Positions 24,192 through 36,094 of a DNA stretch of 64,000 nucleotides are shown here, in pieces. The notes beneath the pieces were generated by a model. That model was not told the origin of the DNA and made no database searches. It saw nothing but the letters and a program-made list of their open reading frames with translations. The DNA lies in contig JAODTK010005556.1 of the NCBI GenBank assembly GCA_026419785.1, forward strand, positions 310,001-374,000, given 5' to 3'. Numbering within the stretch: position 1 is the first letter of the stretch; each line of letters starts with the position of its first letter. Origin of the DNA: Sclerodactyla briareus. Lineage: Eukaryota; Echinodermata; Holothuroidea; Dendrochirotida; Sclerodactylidae. A program made the position numbers and the translations under genes.

Positions 24192-24480
24192 CTCGGTGCT
24201 GGTAGGGGTAAGCATGAATACTGATATAACGATGCTTCGAAACTACACACAGTATTGCAAAAATTGGAGCGGTGCCGATGACCAGACATATTATAAGGCA
24301 AGATTCACTAACTCAGAAGCAGTAGCTATCTTGATATTGTAATTACGATGCACATGACCCTATCAATAAAAGGCTGACGATGATACAGTTATAACCGCCT
24401 GACACTGCAAATTATAATGAGAGACATGAAAATCCTTCTTGTTGTATATACATCTGTGTGTGTACCTAAAAATAATAGCT
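24192..24480 (-). pseudogene. Relic transmembrane exon with donor site, copy 1
   Basis: This block corresponds base for base to the open exon at 51,444-51,156 of copy 2 and ends in the same kind of donor (CACCGAG then GTAGTTAG on the minus strand). The hydrophobic frame is broken by small indels and stops, although the last part still reads PYQHR beside PDQHQ in copy 2. It is probably a decayed exon; sequencing error is an alternative for some of the indels. Confidence 0.35.
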
Positions 24481-24897
24481 GATACTTGTGAATCATAAGC
24501 AATCGTTGTGCGAGACGCTTGCAGGTATCAAGAATATAATGATGATCCTTATAAATCTCCAGCAACAGTAAATCTCTCTACCTCCCTCTTTTGGGAAAAT
24601 CTGCCACCGCCAGGAAAAAAAAAAAACAATCAGGCAAAGAAATAGGGGGTTGTGCGCGCGTGCCAATGTTCCATGAAAATATTTATCACACTCAACATCT
24701 ATCTACCAATCTACAACAAAACCAAACAAACCCGCGTCCATTGTTCGTGTCGTGTGTAGCGAGCGATACGGGGTTGCAAGTGAAAATATAGCATCAATAT
24801 GTGATCTTTCATCTTCACTGAAGCAAGCTTCGGTAACCTTTTCAAACTCTGAATTTTGAGATAGGAAACTGCCCACTGATGTTGTGATGCAACTTAC

Positions 24898-25088
24898 CAA
24901 GATTATGCTTGTAATCCCAACCGTGAGTATTTCAAGGCCAACCGTGAGTATGTAATAATGATGACAGGTATTGTTAGATTCATAGTACCAAGGAGGATGT
25001 TCAGCCCATCAGTAGTGACGCGACCTTCGGCCCCACGTAGATTCCCAGGTTTCCCTTGGTCTGGATCCATCGTTTATGCAGAATATCG
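24898..25088 (-). CDS. Candidate 5' exon of a multi-pass membrane protein, copy 1
   Basis: On the minus strand an acceptor (ATGTTTTCAG) precedes 25,088 and a donor (TTGGTAAGTTG) follows 24,898. Inside, an ATG at 25,070 opens a 55-codon frame: a polar start (MDPDQGKPGNLRG), then a hydrophobic helix LNILLGTMNLTIPVIIIT and a basic YSRLALK. A short direct duplication (TACTCACGGTTGG twice) sits near its end and shifts the frame before the donor, so the exon as it stands is damaged or mis-assembled. Soluble head, first helix and basic flank resemble the first exon of tetraspan proteins such as MS4A/CD20, but family membership is a guess. Confidence 0.35.
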
Positions 25089-26009
25089 CTGAAAACATAA
25101 TTACAACTATCCACTATGGTACAATTAATGTCGCTCTGTTTTTGTAGTGATTCGCGACTAGGGAGGCGCATTGGCGACCGGTGAGAAACTTGACTACAAT
25201 TGGCCCTGTATACCCGCTGGAAATACTAGCATGAACTGTTGGACTGTCCGAAGCTAAATTAATAATTCATGGACTTATGGAGCAACAGCCTGCGGATCAC
25301 GGTCTTCCTAACAGCACGCATCCGGACTGACCATGCTTATATGATGCATATAGGCTATTCTGAAAGTTAGTACTACAAAAATGAAACCCCTTTTGGAGGG
25401 ACTATATATCTTGGATGAGAAAGAAGGAAATAAAAGGTTGTTCCTAAGCACGACAAGGCATATCTCTCGCTTTATAGAAGTGATTACCTGTGAGGTAACA
25501 CGAGTAGATATAGAAGTCGCCGCGGTGACTGCTAGGGGTTTAGTGAGGTCGTTAGCGAACGGGCACCCTGCGTGGTACAGGCACAGTGTTGATCAGATTA
25601 CCAATCACTAGGTTATCGAGTCATTAGTCGTGTGAAGCGGAGCTAGGTTGATACGAAACTATGAACACGGATATTTTCCTAATTGTTAAAGCAGTCGTTG
25701 GCATAAACCCAAGTCTTGTTAGAAACTGACAAGTATGAAGCCCCGGACCATCTAGGTAGCAAGGTATTGTTACAGGATATCTTGCGTAGAATATTTGAAC
25801 ATGCTACCAAAATTATGGAACTAGCTTGTCCTGTATTCTAGAAATGATTTTTTCCAGAAGTTTTACTACTCCGCATGAGCACATTACAACATTGAGTACG
25901 ATTTAAAATTGTATATTTAGAAAAAAAATCAGGCTCATTCTTTACGCTTGAGTAGAACAATCCCGTCTCATTTAGAACCCTAACTTATCTGGAAATGCAT
26001 ATAGGGAAC

Positions 26010-26870
26010 AGAGTTTCTTCAATCTTTCGCATGAAAAAAATGAGAGTGGAATAAATTTCATACGAAATGTATTTTTAACGGAAATATTTACCTACCTTAC
26101 AACAGGTTTGCAGACTGAAACACGAGCTACCACTTCCGTATCCGCTGCGATCGAATGACTGCAACCGACTGCCTTAAATGCAGTAAAGGTTCTTCAGCGG
26201 AGCGTGACATAGTGATGTGCTAGGCGCATGCTCATTGTATTCATTAGATTATTACTACAACTCAGGCCTATCCACAGTGGAGTAATAATCCCCAACCAGA
26301 AACGTTCGATATTTGTTTCCTAAATACCTAAATATATGTGATATGGCGTCGCTATGCTGTAGAGATAGGGTAGGTTATGTGCGATTAATCCACTTGCCCA
26401 TACTATTGAAACCAGGCAAGCGTTTTTCGTTTTTTGAAGAATAGCCGTAATAAATCTTCGTTTTGGAGACGTTGTATTGTGCACACTTCAGTATGTGAAT
26501 TGGGGCTGGGTTGAGGGACTGGCATGACAATATAATGCGAATCAACATGACGTGTTGAGAAGTAACATTTGCTGGAATCACCTATGTATACGACACATTA
26601 ACATTGTCAACCACGTCACTCGATTGAGCAGCCCGTGGTTCGTCTTACAAACGGTTCCCTGATACGTCACAAGATTGGCAGTAGCGTTTATGAACAATTT
26701 AACATGGTGACTCTCTTGTGGGTGATTTGATCTCTACGGGTTCAGGACGCCAAGTGAGGCTCATTTAGGAACTCTGGCCGTATTGATCGGGGGCTGAGCA
26801 CCTGCGGATTACCTCCTCTCTTCTCGACTATTGCTCAGATGTTAACGAGCCAGGGGTGTAACCAATTCCA
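26010..26870. other. End of copy 1 and unassigned sequence
   Basis: Similarity to copy 2 fades beyond about 26,010 (54,010 in copy 2). No coding motif or repeat was recognised up to the SINE at 26,870. Confidence 0.35.
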
Positions 26871-27205
26871 ACATGCTCCCGGGACAGCCATTCTACGTCC
26901 CCTCCCAAAGGACTATCAGTGAACTCCGGACCCGACCACGCGGAACCTGGAGGGGGCGAAGGTTCAAGTCACCGTGACTGGCGCACAGCCGACCGACGAG
27001 ACTTATTGCAAATATCCCGTACAAACCCAGTAACCGAAACTCCACTGTATCACAGCAGCACGCCATGAACGAAGACCGAGACCTCGCCGATCGCAACTGC
27101 AAATGCCGTCACCCGTCCGGAAAAATCGTCGGTTGCCGCTGAACATCGAACCCGGAATCTTGTGGTTGTAAAGTGTCATTGATAACCAATCTACCATTCT
27201 GATTC
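26870..27205 (-). mobile_element. tRNA-derived SINE (minus strand)
   Basis: On the minus strand an A-box-like ATGGTAGATTGGTTA at about 27,200 is followed by a B-box-like GGGTTCGATGTTC at about 27,145, with tRNA-like spacing. The downstream body is GC-rich and its short open frames have no protein-like features. The 3' end near 26,870 is not sharply defined. It adjoins a LINE tail on the same strand, which may supply its retrotransposition machinery or be unrelated. Confidence 0.45.
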
Positions 27206-27342
27206 GTAGAGCCTACATATATCAATAACAATTTCGAATCGCATCTATGATGTGCACAAATCCGCAAGGAACGCGCATGGCGCACACAGAGCTCACAGAA
27301 AGGGGAAAAGAATTGAAATGCAGCCGAGATGAATGTACGATC

Positions 27343-27430
27343 AGATAATAATAATAATAATAATAATAACAATAATTATGAAGCGCCTCCCAGAAATCTC
27401 GAAACACGGTACAAATAACAGGAGTACACA
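27343..27430 (-). repeat. LINE 3' tail (minus strand) with (TTA)n
   Basis: The minus strand reads GGAGGCGCTTCATAATTATTG and then ATT repeats (plus strand: TAA repeats at 27,346-27,368). This is the same type of end as at 2,330-2,525. No coding part of the element is preserved. Confidence 0.5.
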
Positions 27431-30400
27431 TGCTCAGAAGAAAGAACCACTGCACCCATAAAAACAGCAACAAGAGATACAATTCAAAGAGACACTGGCA
27501 AGTTATTTCACACTTCTGGATCTGCAGAACTGAAGCACTTGTCCCGTAGAACCTAATAGACTTATACAATACCAAGAACTTTGTCCTGCCTGATTTTTTC
27601 TCTACAATGTGTTATGCTCCATTCACCCATAGCACCATCTTATAATATGTCTGAGGCTAAGCTTCTATCTCTCATTGATCGGAAATATTCTCTAGTACAG
27701 AAAAGACAATTCGTTATATAGGCGGTGCAATTTCATCATCACAATACTCCACTATTTACAGAAAAATGAGGATGCTCATGACCACAGCACGAGTTTGTAT
27801 GCATCTGGTTCACTTCTGGTTCACTTCTGTCGTTTGTAATTCCACTTTTTTCACTTCGATACAATACATATTTGAGAATTTATGGGATAATGGTCTGTCA
27901 GGATCATATTCTAACTCTCTTGAGAGTACCGGTTCATCATTCTTTCGTACTTCTATCTCATTTACCATTCGCATGTGCACACGGTCCTGTCGTTCATGCT
28001 TTATGAGCTAGATGGGCGAGGAAGAAGAAGGCCTTGTTGAGGTCCCCGTAATGCCAGTTTCATTCTTGTTATTATGTTGTTGTATAATTCTGTTACCCTG
28101 ACATGCTTTTGATTGCCCATACGATCTTCGACATCATTATGTTTATGTTATCTGTTCATGAATTCCTAATAATGGCTCCGTTAATAGAAATTGGAATTAA
28201 ATGAATGAGAAGATGTCACACGTTCATGCTCGAATGTTTACGGGGAGAGGTAGGGACCTCAAAATCAAGAAAAACCGACGGTGTCATCATCATTCCATCA
28301 TTTAGTGGTCTCAGTCGCCTTTTGGCGACATCCCTTTCTTGGCATTCCATAGGGTTCAAACTATTACAGCTTTAATTCTTTAACTGTAGGTATTCCATGT
28401 CTTCTTTACAGTCCTATTTGAGCCGCGCGAAAATATCAATATATTATAGGATTACTGAGAGGTTACTAGATATGACAGTGATCACAGATGTGCTACAGGA
28501 TATAGGAGTCGCTTAACTGATTGATCTATTCGTCACAGTAAAATGAAGAGACTTTAAAACTGGTTAAATATGGTATCACAAATTTTGTTTTTAAATTCAT
28601 GGAAACTATATTAAGAAATTATCATTCACTGCGTATAGTTATTAATGAAGCTGGATAGGGTACCGCAGCGTCTCACTGATTTATTAAACATAGATGTTGT
28701 TATCTACTTATAATATGAGAGCGTGGAAAAGGAAGAGAGGCGGACATTGTAGAGCTATTCAAAGAGAAAATGAAAAAGGTTTTAAACTAAGAACAATCTG
28801 ATTGAGGGTTGTTAATCTAAGCCCGCCACATTACTCTCAAAATTAGATTCATTGATGAGATAACGACTGTCTATGTAACATGGAAAATTTCATTCCCACA
28901 GGTGATTTAAACTTTCAATACTATAAATTAACGAATACCATTTTCCTCTTTATATATCTCAACCATAAAGATAAACTAGTCTAACAGATTCGGATGTCGA
29001 TGGTCACGTCAGATAACAAATTTGTACGAGTACTATAGCACACATTCCATGTCGAGCATTGATGATTCTCGGAAAAGAAGTCATTTTCCACGAAGAATGA
29101 TGTGATGGAATCTCGATGTTCCGTAATTTTCAGTCATTCGAAATATGAGGAACACACCGCAATCCGTAAGAATGCGACACTAATGAATAATAGTAATTCA
29201 TCAGTTCGTTGATGAAATACTGAGCGCAAGCAAATTTCTTCGTATTGTTTTCTTTTTGCGGGAAGTTTCAGCTGTGTGTACGTTACCGTATCATACTTCC
29301 GGAATGTAGACAGCACAGGCAATTTGTGGCACATGGCATTGGGGCAAACAGAGGCTTTTGTCGGAAACCAACACGACAATAGTAACATAAGGAGTGACAG
29401 AATATGAGGACATCGGTCCCAATATCACACCTGCTGAATATATACAAGCTTACCAGGTCCCACGGATGTGCAACTGCTTCGGATTGTGTTTTCTGCTTGC
29501 CCAGTGTATTTTATTTCCTCCTAATATTTCATTATTGTTTCGGGATTAGGGATTGAGGTTAGGGATCAGGATGGTGGGGCCAAACTACAACATTCTTATG
29601 CGGAGTGCGTCATCGACCCCAAGTTGGTTTTTAGAAATCAGTGGTCCCAGCTGATGTGCACTGCTTCAGAAGGTATTTTGATGACCAGTGGTGTGGTATT
29701 TAGGCCATTATTCCATGGGTTTTAGGTTACAGGATTATGGTTAGTTAGCCAACTACCCACTGGGGATTTGTTCAGGGGTGATGTGCATAGGACCCCCTCC
29801 CCCAACCACAGTTTAGTTTTTTATGTATATGCAATGAGAAGTCTACTGTGAACTTGACGGTTCGACCATGAACAACCATGAAAAGAGAGGTAGGACATTT
29901 AGTTGTCATTTAATTTAGTATTTAAACAATTGTTCCGAGCAAATTCCTCCGGAACTGCCCTCTCATGGATAAAGATAGGTACCATGATCCTACGCTTCCA
30001 TGGCCATATATCATACATCCAAAGTTGATGATTTACATGTATCATTTACTCTTCCCAACCTTGCCGTGCTTGCATACAAGATGTGTCAGTTCATTTAACC
30101 TATTGCCTCCATCCTTTATAAATATTAACGCAAATCCACAGAGACATACTGTGGAGGACTCTGTTCAGTTGAGACCAATCGATCGCGGAGCGCGATACAA
30201 GGTTCGTGTTGTAGGTCACTAGCCTAACCTACAGAGTACAATAACCCCTTGGTTTGTGGGAAAGGATGTCATTTTAAAAAAAATATGAAGATTTGGTAAA
30301 ATTTGATACTCTGAGAATAGCAATTCAGGATAGAAGGAGCTCTTTGGTACCATGTGTTTTTTCATCAGGAGTTGTCTATCTGAATATTCCGTGTGGAGTC

Positions 30401-30880
30401 AGGCCAAAAGTCAGTTGAGGTCAACATGGTTTGATTCCATGAATTCATGATGATTTTCATTTGACTTACGGGGCTGCCGTGTGAAGCCATTTGATGCTCC
30501 CTAAGGAGGAACCCTGTTGTTCGGGCCGTGGGTGGCAGAGAGTAAGATCCTCGCCTATTGGACAGCTGTACAAGGAGCCAACTAATGTATGATGAATGAT
30601 GAGACTCGAAACTCAGGAAGCTTTATCGAAGCTGTCACCAGGCTTACCACTCGGTCACTCTCCGCTCTTGCAATTTCCTTGTAAGTTCCGAATGCTCACT
30701 CATGAGAAGTTGGAATATATTGTGTATGTTCATGATAAGTACATGAACCACCTTGTTTCTGGCGGCGACGAAAAATAATTTGTTGTAAAAAAAAAGCGAG
30801 AAGATTCTATTTCGCATTTTCTCTTTGTGAGCAGCCACCATACCTCATCGAGCCATATGAGCAATCTGCCCCTTTCATTC
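27430..30880. other. No recognisable gene
   Basis: About 3.4 kb of AT-rich sequence. Open stretches such as 27,766-28,011 (+) and 29,134-29,388 (-) show no motif I recognise and have no splice-like context I could support. No tandem repeat or TIR pair was evident. Confidence 0.35.
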
Positions 30881-31419
30881 GGTTTGCTTTCCATTCGTCC
30901 CATCGATGTCATTGCATAATGGATATTTTTACCTTTTCCTTAATAGGATATTGTGTCTCTCACTTTTCGTTTATTGCGCGTTCGGAATTTGCAAATCGTT
31001 TTTGTTTCTAGTGCTTTTGCTTGTCGTTTTTTTTCCTTGTGTTTTCCCCTGTTTTCAATTATCCGCATCGCAAACCGTGTGTGCTGTGTTCCGTAATCTT
31101 TTGTCTCTTGCTTACTCCTATTGTGTGTCCCTTCCTTCATTGTTGTCCTGAAGTGGTAGATTTGGTCGTTTCTTCTTCCAGTCTGTGTGTTTGTGTGTTT
31201 GAGCGTTTGTTCCCTTCTTTTTCGCAGTAGAGTTATATATTTCTCCTCCTATCTACCTATCCGCCCGTCTGTCCATCGTGCTGTTTGTTTTCGTGTATTG
31301 ATATTTATTTCGTGGCTCTTGTCTGTTGGTTCCCTTTTATTGCGGGGGTTCAAGTTTTTTTTTTTTGGTGGTGCTTTATTCGCTTTGTCCGTTTGTTTTG
31401 GTAGTGTTCTTTTTGTACA

Positions 31420-32220
31420 CTATGGAGGGCAAGTGGGATTTATGTGGTAGTTGTGAAATGTGGGGGACTACCACTGTTCGGAACTACGTTTTAAGGTGTG
31501 AGATTTCAGGAGACTAAGAGGGATGGCTTTGTGTATAAGTGCGGAAGTGTGTCAGGTTAGGCTGAATTAGAAACGGGCACTGGAAGTGTGGAATGGGAGT
31601 GGAGAGTCGGGATAGGTAAGGCAAACTGGTGGTGGCTGCTGATCCCGATCTTGCTACTAGTAATAGTTTTAGTGTGCTGTCGGTAGAGGAAGACGCGCAG
31701 GGGTTCAGTCGGATGGCATGCAGGCGGGTGAGAGCTGCGGGAAGGTAAGAGGCTACTTGGTTGGAACTCGATTGTCCGGAATGTTGATCGTGGGTTTAAT
31801 TGACATAGATAAGCCGAAAAGGGAACCCGTATCTGCCTCCCGTGGTGCCGATTGGAGGACATTAGTGCGAGGTAAACAGGATGTGGGCGGACGAAGTTGT
31901 GTTGTCGAGGATGATAGAACTGATAACCTCCTGCGGTGATTCCGGTTGTCCTTGGATCCGGATTTAAAGAGCTGTTGTGCAGGGTGAGGTCCACAAGATC
32001 CACATTCGCCATGGTGGTACTTTCCTAGATGACGGTTCGAGTCACTGATGGGAGACAGTAGGTCTCAACAGGTGTAGAATTGCAATGCGATGGGGAGGGG
32101 CATAAGATTGGGGGCGGTTTTGGTTTCCGGGAAGGAGGGTCATTTCGCTATATATGGTTTTAACCTCAATGGCACAGGGATTTCAGGTTAGGCAAGTTAG
32201 TTGATTTCTGTGGGGGAGGG
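31420..32220 (+). pseudogene. LINE ORF1 with SGNH esterase-like domain (broken)
   Basis: A start MEGKWDLCGSCEMW with a Cys pair is followed by SNSFSVLSVEED, a linker word common before LINE ORF1 core domains. GMLIVG at about 31,780 then IDIDK marks the block that normally holds the GDS nucleophile, EVNRMWADEVV follows, and GLHLNGTGISG-LGKL appears at about 32,157, matching the C-terminal D-HLN end of SGNH hydrolases in CR1 ORF1. The nucleophile Ser is not readable in this copy and shifts separate the blocks. The minus-strand 151-codon open frame across it is a shadow. Confidence 0.6.
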
Positions 32221-32239
32221 TTGTAAACTAGATCGTAGT

Positions 32240-32760
32240 TGGGAATGGAATAAAAGAGTCTTGGCTGAACAGGGACATTTCTACAGTGAAGTTCACGCTT
32301 AGGTTTGTTGTATAGGCAAGATCGTCAATCCTCTTCGTGGAATTGGGCAGAGTTTGGTGTATGTAGATCTTAAGGAATAACATGGAAGAAGACTGATTTG
32401 GGGTAGTTACGTCACTTCTGTATGTCAGTTACTATCAGATCTTTGATAGTGGGTGTTGTTCATCGTTCTCCTGAAAAGCTTTTGGGGTCAATAACGCGTT
32501 CTTTCAACATGCTATTCAAAATTTCGGTAAGAGGGTAAGAAGTAAGAAGGACGAATAGTATATGGGTGGATATTCAATGTTAGTATATCTTCGTCTGGCG
32601 GGGTACTAGTGGTTGTCGAGGATCTGACTTTTTCAATGTACCCAAGATTGTTTCCTTTCGCAGCATGGTTTTCCATCCAACCTGATTAGTTAGTCAGGTC
32701 CGTGGATAACTCGAGTTGTTTAGGCGGCTTGGTACAAGGATACCGATATTAGGTTTTCGT
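32240..32760 (+). pseudogene. Endonuclease domain of the 31-34 kb LINE (broken)
   Basis: ESWLNRDIS and FTL-GFVVYRQDRQSS, then LVYVDLK, follow the order of LINE apurinic-type endonucleases (ESWL-..-RRDR-..-GGVL-YV). VVHRSPEKL and a CFLSQH block come next. The GDFN motif is scrambled by shifts. The block ends near 32,760, where unrelated repeat sequence begins. Confidence 0.65.
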
Positions 32761-32779
32761 TGAGTCTTGTTCTTCAATA

Positions 32780-33330
32780 ACAACCCTGAACCCCAAAAAC
32801 ACCCAGGGTTTCATTTACTCATCATGGGGAACAACACATCACAAGTATGGCTCCATCCATCAGGTGGGGTCGAGATATCGTGTTACCAAACTCGGAGTAC
32901 ATACGCACACACACCACAAAACACACACACACACACACATTACATACACAACAACACTGCCATAAACTGCATAGATGGCCTATGACTCGTCAAGGAATCA
33001 AAAAGGAATCCAGTTTGTTTTCGTGTGTTTCGAAAAAACTTTCCATTGAACCATTGCCCGGAATTTCGTGCCTAAGACCTAGATAGGAAGCCCTAGGGTG
33101 ACCTTCAGTGACCTTTGACCTGAACCAAAACAAGGAATTTCATCAACCCACTTACTAATACGAAACATGCAGTATAAAAAAAAGCTTGCCTTGTGGAGAT
33201 ATGTCTGACAAGGGGTGTCACACAACTACCACACCGGCGAGACACGCACATACACACAGACAATCACTGCTAAACCCTTTTGCCTTCAGCAGAAAAAAAA
33301 AAGATCCGTGTTCGGCTAATCTCTTTAAAT
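32780..33330. repeat. Repeat insertion with (CA)n and AGGTCA-type words
   Basis: This piece separates the endonuclease from the reverse transcriptase. It contains ACACACACACACACACA near 32,920-32,940 and TGACCTTCAGTGACCTTTGACCT at 33,099-33,121, three AGGTCA half-sites on the minus strand, two of them spaced by one base. The same words recur in the repeat field at 60-61 kb. No coding content was recognised. Confidence 0.5.
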
Positions 33331-33339
33331 GTTCTTCAT

Positions 33340-33880
33340 GCAGGGCTGACGAATGCCTGCTGTTGATATAATTTTTCTGAACGCCCCAAGAGTTTTACAG
33401 GTCCCTCATGATCGGTCTCTTGTCACAAATTGGGGAGCTTCTGGCTTTGAGGGGTATGTCCTCAAGTGGATTCGTCGGTGCATCTGGATAAGGGACCAAC
33501 GAGTTGTCATCACGATAGTCCTTCCCTTGGCAAGGGTTTTCCCCAAGGATCGGTTCCTGGACTATTACTTTTTTCTGGCGTATATAGCGGATCTTGAAGA
33601 TTCGGTGTAGTCCAGAGTTGAAAATGACAATTGCTGACAATACCAAGTTGGTATCGGGAGGTTCTCTTCGAACGAAGATGTTGCAATTGTTCAAAAGGAT
33701 CCTAATATGGTCTCCAAATGGCTTCCGATTGGCAATGTTTTCCATGCCGATATGGTGCAAAGTTCCTGCGTGTTGGTGTTCACAATCACAACGCTTTCTT
33801 AAATGGCCAAAACATTCATTTCTAACCTTCAGATTCTTGTAGTTTAGGGTAGAGGGAAGTCGGAACATGTTATCCGACGA
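33340..33880 (+). pseudogene. Reverse transcriptase palm block of the LINE (broken)
   Basis: VDIIFL-..-KVPHDR-like sequence (33,358-33,415), GASGFEGYVLKWIR, a QRVVI word and an FLAYIADLED block follow reverse transcriptase order. ADNTKLVSGG at about 33,635 stands where ADDTKL is expected, so the second catalytic Asp reads as Asn. A WQM-like region and a late LGVM-type region follow in other frames. Confidence 0.7.
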
Positions 33881-33959
33881 GTTTTCGATCTGGGTAATAC
33901 AACTCCGCGTAGTCAGGAGAATGGCTAGCGTTACTCAATCATATCAGGAAAACCTTTCA

Positions 33960-34270
33960 GTGACCCCTCGGGTTGGTAGGCGGACGGAGTTCCCCCCGAC
34001 CAGTTCGCTGTTCCATTTGCCATTATTTTCAATAAAACCCGGCAAGAAGGTGTTGTTCCGGATGACTGAAGAAGAGCAAATGTTTTTCCTATTCTCGAGA
34101 AAGGCAATCGCTTTCAATTACAGGCCAGTGAGTTTTACTAGTGTTGTCTGCAAGGTGTTGGAATTATTCTAGATCATGAGGTCGATACTTCCATGCGCGT
34201 AATTTTGCGGTTCTAAGCATGGTTTTTAGAAACAAACTATGCGTAGTGATTCCATTTCAAATATTAAACC
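33960..34270 (+). pseudogene. Reverse transcriptase fingers block, out of order
   Basis: The frame reads a VLF--D-..-QMFFLFSRK block (ancestrally a W--ANV-PIFKKG motif) and then NYRPVSFTSVVCKVLE at 34,117-34,165, the classic N-terminal reverse transcriptase motif. It should precede the palm block at 33,340 but lies after it on the same strand. Confidence 0.7.
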
Positions 34271-36094
34271 ACCGTAAAAGAGACTTTCAGGATTACCTAA
34301 AATCTGAATATTTATGCTGAGCAGGCAAGTCGCAGAAAATTTAACACAACGACACGTCCGGGTTGTGAGTTTCAAGTAACACGTCCCTTCCTTTGGTCAT
34401 TTACTACCTACAAATAAAACCTTGCGTACCTCGGTGGTAATTAACAATTACAATACACTGTTAAATTTTATTCATATTAATCAACATGTTATCCGATGGG
34501 TAACATTGACACGGGTACGAGCTCGGTACAAACTGTGAGGCCCCTTCACTAGTGCCTCACCACAGTGAAATACAATTTCAAAGCTCTCTAACTGTCCCTC
34601 CTGTCGGCGGCCGTGTCTAGCCATGCTCTGGCAAAATTGTATATAATCTCAGCAGATACTATGTCACTCAACCAAGCCAGAGTGACGAGTTCATTTTGGT
34701 TCCTTTTCTTTGTACACCTCCTCTTCCCCATACTGACTGTTTCTATCAAAATTAATACCGCACTGTCTCAAAGCGTAAGAAACGTAAGTTGTGTGACACT
34801 CAAACAAGTAACTACGTAAAAAGCCAACAAGCCAACACGCTGAAAACATCTGGGTTGATTCGTGTCAGGGGGAAACCAAACACATTTTCCGGTCAAATTC
34901 CAACCCAAATTCATGTAAATTTACCTCAATTTGGTTAAACTATGACAGTATGATCCAGAAAATAGTTAGTAGAATGTACTGTCAAAGTTCAACGGTTGTT
35001 AGCCTGGCCTCTCGCATCAATAATTTAGCCGAGGTGTATTCAAGGTTCTTCCTTTGCACCTATCATAGAGCAAACTCGTCGATGACATCGAATCTATTTT
35101 CGACCAGAAAGAGTTACCGACAAAAAATAATAAAATAGGCAAATCAAAATATCGAACCATGTAGTACATCATTTATTCAATGATTTTTGATTATACCAAA
35201 GTCGCAGAAAATGAAATATACATAGTTGACCAGTGCCGTTGAATGAATGGGGTATGCATTTTTCCATTTCGAGCAATTGTTCATGCGAGGAAATTGTCGA
35301 AATATTATTCCCATGTGATTGTGGGAAAAATACTGGTCAGAAGGAACGAAACACATATGGTTGAAACTTTGAATTTCTGCATCCCCATTATTTGTGCAAT
35401 ATGATTTCGTGAGTGAAATCTTTTGAGCGTTGTTTGAAACCTCTGGTCAGTGATAACTATTAAAGACATGTTTGCCTTTTGTAACAAGTGAAACACATCA
35501 TATCTGTTAAAACAAGAAGATTTAAAAAGTATCCGAGTAATGACGAAATACATTTTTTCCGGGGTGTGCATCCTCTAAACAACATGGCGACACATTTTAC
35601 GATGCAGCGAGTCTCTGGGAGGACCTGCCCTGCTATCTGATTTATTTACCACTTCCCAGCCATTTAGGGGTACACTGAGATCCTAGACGGGAATGTGTGT
35701 GGTGCGATGATGACTTTTTTCTCACGAACGATGTTGGAATTGGACACATACAGCTCATATTATTAGTATGAATAGATTCATGTTTTACTTCAGTGGAGTG
35801 ATTTTTCAAACTGGCAGCCCCGCCTGGTGAAATGATTATCGATATGTTTTGTTTTGTTTTCTTTCTTTTTGGTGACAGCCACCCCATGGCTTAGCTCTTC
35901 TCCAAATATCTAGATTATGAATCTGGGATAGTTTGACGAGTCAAGAAAAATCACTAGCAATATGTTACCTGTGGGTAGGGGCGAAAGAGATCGCACTCCC
36001 CGGATATACTTATAATGCTGTATCTGAGCAATAACGATTTATCGATAGCCAGATATATTCCAGAGGACAGATCCCATGACTGCAAGTAGAGACA

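Larger units (their letters stand above)
10620..26010 (+). repeat. Large duplication, copy 1
   Basis: This segment is co-linear with 34,520-54,010. Anchor pairs read directly from the sequence are 10,630/34,600; 11,345/34,835; 11,510/34,975; 11,760/35,275; 13,530/36,025; 13,860/37,430; 14,430/38,370; 15,080/38,630; 15,525/39,060; 16,235/40,085; 17,930/40,545; 18,480/40,975; 18,650/41,095; 24,140/51,090; 24,800/51,655; 25,540/52,275; and 25,920/53,965. The matched stretches differ by many substitutions and short indels (roughly one base in five by eye), so the copies are old. Copy 1 has private insertions near 10.85-11.32, 12.35-13.48, 15.6-16.2, 16.80-17.92 and 18.9-23.9 kb. Confidence 0.85.
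31410..34270 (+). mobile_element. CR1-like LINE with SGNH ORF1, EN and permuted RT blocks
   Basis: The order along the plus strand is ORF1 with an SGNH esterase-like domain (31,420-32,220), endonuclease (32,240-32,760), a foreign repeat insertion (about 32,780-33,330), the middle and 3' parts of reverse transcriptase (33,340-33,880), and then an N-terminal (fingers) reverse transcriptase block (33,960-34,270). The last two are in the wrong order for one element. T-rich sequence at 30,900-31,400 may be its 5' untranslated region. All reading frames are broken. Either two related copies lie side by side or one copy was rearranged. Confidence 0.75.

Noticed and set aside
31557-32012. 151-codon minus-strand open frame
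   Set aside because: It is antisense to the LINE ORF1, whose plus-strand SGNH-type motifs explain the region.
32767-33086. His/Thr-rich open frames
   Set aside because: They are the translation of a CA microsatellite within a repeat insertion.
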